Notes under the pieces: model-generated
Database searches by the model: none
Seen by the model: only the letters and a program-made list of their open reading frames with translations
Told to the model about the DNA's origin: nothing
Made by a program: the position numbers and the translations under genes
Shown: in pieces, positions 1 through 4,676 of the stretch
Layout: every line of letters starts with the position of its first letter
How positions within the stretch are numbered: the first letter of the stretch is position 1
DNA from: Bacteroidota bacterium
GTDB taxonomy: Bacteria; Bacteroidota; Ignavibacteria; Ignavibacteriales; Ignavibacteriaceae
DNA: 6,561 nt
NCBI GenBank assembly: GCA_021790055.1
Contig: JAJYIL010000084.1
Location: 1-6,561 of the forward strand
Direction of reading: 5' to 3'

Positions 1-47
1 AAAATGGTCCGCAAGTTTGGAAAGTAAACATCAGCAAAACGAATTGA
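1..47 (+). CDS. 3' tail of an upstream gene, probably a DUF2249 protein (5' partial)
   Basis: Reading from base 3, the window edge encodes NGPQVWKVNISKTN followed by a TGA stop at 45-47. The GPxVWxVxI pattern resembles the usual C-terminus of DUF2249 domains, which often end in a GPEVWRVRI-like strand; that comparison is from memory of the family. The next gene starts 20 bases later on the same strand and itself carries two DUF2249 copies, so a DUF2249 neighbour in one operon is reasonable. Frame 1 stops at 25-27 and frame 2 is open to 62-64, but their residues (KMVRKFGK; a polar Q/N/E-rich stretch) resemble nothing I know. Only 14 residues are visible, so the family call is tentative. Confidence 0.55.
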   Translation, partial: NGPQVWKVNISKTN

Positions 48-67
48 CGTTCTTCGCTGCTTAAGCT

Positions 68-883
68 ATGATTACTAGGGACATGAAAATATCTAAGATG
101 CTTGAAAGTTATCCTGATACTCTTGATGTACTTATAAAGTCAAGCCCACATTTCGGTAAATTGAAAAATAAAGTCCTGAGGAAAGCTTTAGCTTCGAGAG
201 TTAACATAGAGCATGCAGCATCCATTGCAGGCATCGATTTGAACAATCTTTTGATTGAATTAAACAAGGCGGTGAACCCGGATTCATCGCCTCAATTTAC
301 AGATTATTCTATTGCAGATGAAAAATTGGAAACCGAAGATACAAATAATTATTTGTTGGCAAGACTTAAAAACAAATCAATAGTAAAGCTGGATGTAAGA
401 CCGGTTATAGAATCCGGTAACGATCCGTTCCTGGATATAATGACAAAAGTAAAAACACTCAAGGTTGACGAGATATTTCAATTAATAAACTCATTCGAAC
501 CCATCCCGCTTTATTCTGTAATGGAAAGGAAAGGATATGAGCACGTTACAATTAAAAAACCGGATGAGTTTAATGTCTTCTTTTACAAGAAGGCTACTGC
601 GCGTAATGAAGAAATAAAGCAGCATGCCGGAAATGAGAAAAAAAATGAATACGAAAAGCCTGAAGAAGTAATTGAGATTGATGTAAGAGAACTGGAGCCT
701 CCGGAACCGATGCTTAGAGTTTTGGAAACACTTCCCAAATTAGGCGATAACTCGGTTCTCCTGGTACACCATCATCGGGATCCGCTAATGTTGTATGAAA
801 AGCTTGAAGAGCGTGGATTCAAGGGTGTTGCGCATCAGATCCGGGAAAATTATTACAAAGTTATAATTACTAAGCAGAAATAA
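68..883 (+). CDS. DUF1858 + tandem DUF2249 domain protein
   Basis: A soluble 271-residue protein with no signal peptide or membrane helix. Residues 1-68 form a DUF1858-type helical domain (MI.RDM start, YPDTLDVLIKSSPHF, then KNKVLRKALASRV and an AGID segment). Residues about 105-174 form a first DUF2249 domain (KLDVRPVIESGNDPF, then EPIPLYSVMERKGYEHV). A charged linker (about 175-200) leads to a second DUF2249 domain at about 202-270 (IDVRELEPPEPMLRVLETL, then HHHRDPLMLYEKLEERGF). His234-236 replace the usual NDHD-like turn and could bind metal, which is inference. DUF2249 proteins commonly sit near hemerythrin, NnrS and denitrification genes, but their biochemistry is not established. The ATG at 68 lacks a clear Shine-Dalgarno. 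It is preferred because DUF1858 proteins typically begin with this MI..DM segment; the ATG at 83 has an AGGGA too close to it. The stop lies 2 bases before the next ATG. Confidence 0.85.
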   Translation: MITRDMKISKMLESYPDTLDVLIKSSPHFGKLKNKVLRKALASRVNIEHAASIAGIDLNNLLIELNKAVNPDSSPQFTDYSIADEKLETEDTNNYLLARLKNKSIVKLDVRPVIESGNDPFLDIMTKVKTLKVDEIFQLINSFEPIPLYSVMERKGYEHVTIKKPDEFNVFFYKKATARNEEIKQHAGNEKKNEYEKPEEVIEIDVRELEPPEPMLRVLETLPKLGDNSVLLVHHHRDPLMLYEKLEERGFKGVAHQIRENYYKVIITKQK

Positions 884-885
884 TA

Positions 886-2250
886 ATGGCAGTAACAGGA
901 GAAGCATCGGGCTCGCTGGCATCTAAGATGTCGCCGTCTTTTAAGATGGTTTCGAAGTATTTTATTTCATCGATAGCCTTTTTTCTCGCCTTAAATGTTC
1001 TGCTCGTTTTAGAGTATAATAAAATACAAGGTCACTACTTCCAACCACTGCTGTTAGCATTAGTACACATTACAACGCTTGGCTGGATAACTATGATAAT
1101 CTTCGGCGCCATGTTCCAGCTTGTTCCCGTTGTATTGGAAGTAAAGCTTTTCAGTGAAGCCCTTGGAGAAATACAATTCTGGATTTATTTAATAGGTGTA
1201 ATTGGTCTCGTAACCGCATTCTGGAACTTTGATACAGGCTTGCATATGGCTGTCTCAGCAAGTCTTCTTGTTCTATCCATACTCATTTTCATATTCAATA
1301 TCGGCGCCTCGATGGTAAAGGTTAAAAAGTGGAACCTGACCGGCGTTTATTTAATAGCCGCCTTATTTTATCTTTTTTCAACTGCCGCTGCCGGGATAAT
1401 GATGACGATAAATTTAGGCTACCCGTTTATTCAAGGCGATCACCTGCAATACCTAAAGCTCCATGTTGATGTTGCATTCATCGGCTGGGTGCTTATTGTA
1501 ATTATGGGTGTATCATACAAGCTGATTCCAATGTTTTCTCTCTCTCATGGTTACTCACAGAAGAGCGCTCTCTGGGCATTCATCCTGGTAAATACTGGCT
1601 TACTCGGAATTACAACAGTTATGCATTACAAAAATGTCTCTTACGCATACTACTTTTTTGTAATACTGATTGCGATTGGAATCATGTTCTTTCTTCATCA
1701 AGTTTACTTGATTTTGAAAAGCCGCCTTAGAAAGAAATTCGATATTGGAATGAAGCATACCATTATCGCTTTTTCAATTCTTTTCCTAGATACGATCCTC
1801 GGGTTGATTTTGGTAATGGTAAACTTCAGCGATATTACTGTTGAACTAAATTTAGCCTTGCTGTACGGCTTCATGTCTTTGATCGGCTTCTTTTCCATTT
1901 TGACTGTCGGTCAATTATACAAGATACTTCCCTTCCTTGTTTGGTATCATAAATTCAGCAGCAAGGTTGGTAAGGAGCCTGTGCCGCTGCTGAAAGAAAT
2001 GTTTAATGAAAAGTACGCGCGGGCAGAATTATATTTCTTAGTAACCGGGTTTACCGGCGGTGCAGTTGGGATTGTATTAGCGATAGATCTGCTTAGGTTG
2101 ATAGCTTTCGTTTTACTGTTGATCGGATCACTGATTTTTGCTTACAACATGTTTTCTATTTATACTTCTAAAGGAAAACCAATACCAGTCTCTCCTGCTG
2201 CAGTTAAAGCAAGTGCCGGCAGTAAATCTATTGGACAAGGTAATTATTAA
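886..2250 (+). CDS. Heme-copper oxidase subunit I-like / NnrS-like polytopic membrane protein
   Basis: An inner-membrane protein of 454 residues with about twelve hydrophobic segments (near 23-43, 54-82, 96-114, 120-142, 151-175, 191-217, 228-248, 252-277, 290-312, 322-349, 382-401, 404-426), the count typical of oxidase subunit I. Two segments share the pattern His, a few residues, then Gly-Trp: H61 in LVHITTLGW and H193 in LHVDVAFIGW. These are plausible axial heme ligands. I do not see the subunit I catalytic set: no His-His pair in the seventh helix, no HxH in the tenth, and no Tyr four residues after H193. A functioning oxygen or NO reductase is therefore unlikely. Databases often label such proteins cbb3-type subunit I. 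The C-terminal tail (about 429-454) is polar. It starts 2 bases after the preceding stop, with only a weak ribosome site inside the preceding gene. A heme-binding, sensor or transport role in the NO/copper/heme area is inference. Confidence 0.75.
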   Translation: MAVTGEASGSLASKMSPSFKMVSKYFISSIAFFLALNVLLVLEYNKIQGHYFQPLLLALVHITTLGWITMIIFGAMFQLVPVVLEVKLFSEALGEIQFWIYLIGVIGLVTAFWNFDTGLHMAVSASLLVLSILIFIFNIGASMVKVKKWNLTGVYLIAALFYLFSTAAAGIMMTINLGYPFIQGDHLQYLKLHVDVAFIGWVLIVIMGVSYKLIPMFSLSHGYSQKSALWAFILVNTGLLGITTVMHYKNVSYAYYFFVILIAIGIMFFLHQVYLILKSRLRKKFDIGMKHTIIAFSILFLDTILGLILVMVNFSDITVELNLALLYGFMSLIGFFSILTVGQLYKILPFLVWYHKFSSKVGKEPVPLLKEMFNEKYARAELYFLVTGFTGGAVGIVLAIDLLRLIAFVLLLIGSLIFAYNMFSIYTSKGKPIPVSPAAVKASAGSKSIGQGNY

Positions 2251-2264
2251 TCAAATTTAAGTTT

Positions 2265-2270
2265 GAAGGA
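2265..2270 (+). promoter_or_regulatory. Shine-Dalgarno for the DUF59 gene
   Basis: GAAGGA lies six bases before the ATG at 2277, in the 26-base gap after the oxidase-like gene. It is the clearest ribosome site of the operon and fixes the start of the Fe-S assembly factor. Confidence 0.7.
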
Positions 2271-2276
2271 AAATAA

Positions 2277-2573
2277 ATGCTAACCGAAGATCAGATAATG
2301 GAAGCTTTACACTTGGTAATCGATCCTGAGATAGGAATAAATATTGTCGATCTCGGATTGATTTACAATTTGGATATTCAGAATGATTCCATTGTTGTTA
2401 CAATGACACTAACAACACCCGGCTGTCCGATGTACTCTAGCATGGCTGAAGGAGTTGAGCGCGCAATTAAACATATCGATCCTAATGTGAGTTCGGAAGT
2501 AAATCTTGTTTGGGAACCGAGGTGGACTCCCGACATGATGACCGACTATGCTAAAGAGCAATTAGGATATTAG
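2277..2573 (+). CDS. DUF59 / MIP18-family metal-sulfur cluster assembly factor
   Basis: A 98-residue cytosolic protein, close to the normal size of a stand-alone DUF59 (MIP18, PaaD/SufT-like) domain. Family hallmarks visible: residues 16-30 DPEIGINIVDLGLIY, the TTPGCPM loop with the conserved Cys50, and a C-terminal VWEPRWTPDMMTD segment (about 78-90) matching the W-P-x-W-x-x-D region of the family. Members act in maturation or carriage of iron-sulfur clusters, with the loop cysteine thought to be functional. This one is a lone domain without the extra regions of PaaD or ApbC fusions. A good ribosome site precedes it, and the next gene begins 3 bases after its stop, so it is translated in the middle of the operon between two oxidase-like membrane proteins. 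That suggests it serves a metal centre belonging to the operon or its regulon (inference). The specific client is unknown. Confidence 0.9.
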   Translation: MLTEDQIMEALHLVIDPEIGINIVDLGLIYNLDIQNDSIVVTMTLTTPGCPMYSSMAEGVERAIKHIDPNVSSEVNLVWEPRWTPDMMTDYAKEQLGY

Positions 2574-2576
2574 CTT

Positions 2577-3033
2577 ATGTTTTCAACAGTAAGATATTTT
2601 ATAAAGACCAGCATCATATTTTTAATTGTTGGGATACTTACCGGTATTTACATGTCTTTTAATAAGCATTTAATGGATGAGGGAGTATTACCGGAGTTGA
2701 TTTCCGCTCATACTCATATTATTCTTGTTGGTTCTGTAATAATGATGATTATGGGAGTGGCATTGTGGTTTTTTCCGCGCGCAGAAAAGAACGACAAAAG
2801 ATATAATCCTACGCTGCTACTTATTACTTACTGGATAATGACTATATCAACCGCTTTAAGATTTTTTAGTACAGGTAATAAGTGCATTCGATCCCATAAA
2901 TATTATCGGAAGCTTAATTACTTTTTTTCCCTTATTCCAGGTTATAGCGATAATTCTTTTCTTCTATGCAATCTGGGGAAGAATTCGTGCAGTCGGCAGC
3001 CAGCTCCGCGAAGCCCGTGGAGAAAAGTTTTGA
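2577..3033 (+). pseudogene. Small heme-copper oxidase subunit I-like membrane protein, frameshifted
   Basis: The reading frame from the ATG at 2577 gives a four-helix-type protein start: helix about 10-27, then LISAHTHIILVG with H45 and H47 leading into helix 42-65, then PRAEKNDKRYNP, then helix 79-96. After residue 97 the frame turns to non-membrane, Cys/Ser-rich sequence and runs antisense through the neighbouring gene to 3113. In the +1 frame the sequence instead resumes as VISAFDPINIIGSLITFF, a fourth helix, then FYAIWGRIRAVGSQLREA, ending at TGA 3031-3033, which is the expected end of this family. One surplus base is needed. Dropping one T from the T6 run at 2862-2867 gives a clean join (RFLVQVISAF) and a 151-residue product. 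The shift must lie after the +1-frame TAA at 2857-2859. TTAGGA ending nine bases before the ATG is a ribosome site inside the previous gene. This could be a real mutation or a homopolymer sequencing error. Such short proteins are often labelled cbb3-type subunit I and are likely heme-associated (inference). Confidence 0.8.
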
Positions 3034-3048
3034 CTGCCGACCGAATTC
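2981..3048. repeat. Imperfect inverted repeat at the convergent gene boundary
   Basis: The left arm GAATTCG-TGCA-GTCGGCAG (2981-2999) and right arm CTGCCGACCGAATTC (3034-3048) pair over 15 bases if the TGCA at 2988-2991 is bulged out. Inside the 34-base loop a second hairpin can form: CTCCGCG (3004-3010) with CGTGGAG (3016-3022), one G-T pair, loop AAGCC. The structure covers the last codons and TGA of the oxidase-like gene and ends five bases before the TAA of the serine hydrolase on the other strand. No T-run directly follows either outer arm, so it is not a textbook intrinsic terminator. It could protect both 3' ends or slow transcription, or be a scar. The pairing is directly visible; the function is unknown. 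Confidence 0.6.
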
Positions 3049-3052
3049 AAAG

Positions 3053-4504
3053 TTACAATGCCGGCTGCGCTGCTACCTGGTATTGTTCCAGCTTTCCATC
3101 GGGCATCTGGTAAGTCCACACTCTCAAAGTTCGAGTCGGAGTTATAACCCTGAACGAGCGTTCGATCATTCCGCCGCGGCTCTGCTGACCTAACTGGGAA
3201 AATTCTTTTGGTTTGCCTAATGGACCCAAGCTCGATTTAAAATCATTTAATGCCTGTTCACTAAAATAAAAATTAGCATCGAATGTAAACAGTGAGCGGT
3301 CAATAGTTCCTTGCTGCAGCCCGTTAAATATCTTTCTCGCTTGCTCGGTTCTCATTTCAGTTTGAACATCCTGCGTTCTAAATAATAATTTTGATATCCT
3401 ACCGGCAATTGCGCCAGCGGCAGGCGATGCATCCTGGTTAGTCAAAACTACTATTGCAACACTATCGTCCGGAAAGACGGCATTATATGCGGTGAAGCCG
3501 GAGACTTCACCGCTATGGAAAATCATGCAGTGTCCGTTCATCATCCCGACTTGCACGCCAAGCCCGTAACGAGTCCCTACGCCGTCGTTCAATAATACTT
3601 CGGTCTCAAGCTGCTTGTAAGATTTATGGCTCAACAAGCTTCGTTCAATCATTGAAATATCCCACTTAGCCAAATCCTGGGGAGTCATCGCAAGCTCGCC
3701 TGCGCCAGCCATCCAGCCTGAGCCTTCTTCGGGAGCCGGACGAAGTGGACCTAAGCCGTATTGTGTAAAACCTTCTGCATCACTGCTTTTCATCTTGCCT
3801 TTGTCAAAATTAACTGCAGTCGATAAGTTAAGCGGCTCTAGTATTTTATCATACAAAAATTTAAAGAAGGGCTCTCCGGTAATCTTTTCAACAATCTGCG
3901 CCGCTATTACATAATTTGTATTGCTGTACTGCCACTTGGTTCCAGGTTTGAAATCAAGCGGCTTTTCTGCCCAGCGTCTCAATATTTCTTTAGGAGGCAT
4001 CGGCTTGAGCATTAAAGGCGGAACATAATCCTGCGGCCAAAAATCCTGATAGCCTGAGGTGTGAGATAAAATCTCCTTTATTGTAACCTCTTTTGCCTCG
4101 GTAAGTTCAGGCAGCCATATTGAAACCGGGTCATTAAGAGTTAGCTTGCCTTCCTGTTCCAGCAGTAGAATGCATGATGCGGTAAACTGCTTGCTTATAG
4201 AACCAATCGCGTAGCGCATTTCCGGTGTAGCTGTAGCCGGAGGACCAAGCCTTGCGCTTCCGTAAGCTTTTATATAATCTATTCTCCCGTGCTTTACAAC
4301 TGCAATTGATGCGCTTGGAACTCCGGTTTCCTTTAAAATTTGTATTGCAATCGAATCTACCTTTGTATCAAAAGAATCGTTTGAAGTAAAATTGTTCCTA
4401 CCAAAGCAGAGAGTAATATTTATAAATATGAAAGAAAGAATTCCCAATATTCTTTTATTGAAGTATGCGTAACAAATATCAGCAAGTGTATTTTTGATTT
4501 TCAT
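3053..4504 (-). CDS. Exported serine hydrolase, class C beta-lactamase/PBP-like family
   Basis: A 483-residue protein of the beta-lactamase (PF00144-type) serine hydrolase family. An N-terminal signal peptide is visible: basic start, then the hydrophobic run ILGILSFIFINITLCFG at about 19-35. The catalytic domain spans about 45-375 with SISK (Ser102 nucleophile, Lys105), YSN (Tyr193-Asn195) and HSG (330-332, in the place of KTG). HTSGY at 148-152 is also typical. Residues about 380-483 form a C-terminal beta-rich extension ending in a MPDGKLEQY motif, as in many Bacteroidota/Acidobacteriota members. Family members include D-aminopeptidases, esterases and beta-lactamases, so the substrate cannot be told. 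The ATG at 4504 is chosen because GAGGT lies just upstream and it starts a proper signal peptide; a longer frame to 4573 would need a TTG start. It follows the GH105-DUF4861 gene by 172 bases on the same strand, hinting at a role in glycan or ester processing (inference). Confidence 0.87.
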   Translation of the reverse strand: MKIKNTLADICYAYFNKRILGILSFIFINITLCFGRNNFTSNDSFDTKVDSIAIQILKETGVPSASIAVVKHGRIDYIKAYGSARLGPPATATPEMRYAIGSISKQFTASCILLLEQEGKLTLNDPVSIWLPELTEAKEVTIKEILSHTSGYQDFWPQDYVPPLMLKPMPPKEILRRWAEKPLDFKPGTKWQYSNTNYVIAAQIVEKITGEPFFKFLYDKILEPLNLSTAVNFDKGKMKSSDAEGFTQYGLGPLRPAPEEGSGWMAGAGELAMTPQDLAKWDISMIERSLLSHKSYKQLETEVLLNDGVGTRYGLGVQVGMMNGHCMIFHSGEVSGFTAYNAVFPDDSVAIVVLTNQDASPAAGAIAGRISKLLFRTQDVQTEMRTEQARKIFNGLQQGTIDRSLFTFDANFYFSEQALNDFKSSLGPLGKPKEFSQLGQQSRGGMIERSFRVITPTRTLRVWTYQMPDGKLEQYQVAAQPAL

Positions 4505-4508
4505 TTTG

Positions 4509-4513
4509 ACCTC
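4509..4513 (-). promoter_or_regulatory. Shine-Dalgarno for the serine hydrolase
   Basis: On the minus strand GAGGT stands four bases before the ATG at 4504-4502. This supports that start over the upstream TTG at 4573-4571. Confidence 0.6.
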
Positions 4514-4559
4514 GGAAAATTTGCATTGTATATTTCCGAAAGATAATAAAAGTTTAGTA

Positions 4560-4588
4560 ACAAGCTTGTGCAAGCTAATGTTATTAGC
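4560..4588. repeat. Cluster of short palindromes in the intergenic region
   Basis: The 172-base gap between the two minus-strand genes (4505-4676) holds a perfect 10-base palindrome ACAAGCTTGT (4560-4569), overlapping AGCTTG-TG-CAAGCT (4563-4576), and a hairpin GCTAAT-GTT-ATTAGC (4574-4588). No T-run follows in the minus direction, so a terminator for the GH105 gene is not convincing. An operator for the serine hydrolase is possible. A weak Bacteroidota-like -7 element (TATCTTTC, minus strand, 4545-4538; consensus TAnnTTTG) lies about 35 bases before the hydrolase ATG, but no well-spaced -33 element is seen. I see nothing else in the gap. Confidence 0.3.
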
Positions 4589-4676
4589 ATTCTACATGAA
4601 GATGAAACTCCGTTAAGAGGTTCATCAAGCTCGTTAATAAACTAACTATTCGTTGTAGGCTAATAATACTTGTACC

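Noticed and set aside
1704..1898. Minus-strand 64-residue open frame inside the oxidase-like gene
   Set aside because: It is a shadow of a hydrophobic plus-strand gene with low-complexity basic residues and no start context.
3004..3030. Intrinsic terminator: hairpin 3004-3022 followed by AAAAGTTTT
   Set aside because: The T-run is only four long and separated from the stem by five bases, and the hairpin lies within the coding end before the stop codon. Recorded only as part of the larger inverted repeat.
3034..3113. C-terminal extension of the oxidase-like gene in its raw frame to 3113
   Set aside because: The sequence is antisense to the serine hydrolase C-terminus and not membrane-like, whereas the +1 frame gives the expected family end at 3033.
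2966..3193. Plus-strand 75-residue open frame overlapping the small oxidase-like gene and the serine hydrolase
   Set aside because: It overlaps two well-supported genes, has Ser/Ala-rich composition without any recognisable domain, and has no ribosome site. It partly reflects the third frame near the frameshift.
4402..4413. Lipobox at ITLC (Cys33) of the serine hydrolase signal peptide
   Set aside because: Leu at the -1 position does not fit the usual lipobox (G/A/S before Cys), so ordinary signal-peptidase cleavage is more likely.
4505..4573. 23-residue N-terminal extension of the serine hydrolase from TTG at 4573
   Set aside because: The ATG at 4504 has GAGGT upstream and begins a normal signal peptide; the extension would place a non-signal segment in front of it.
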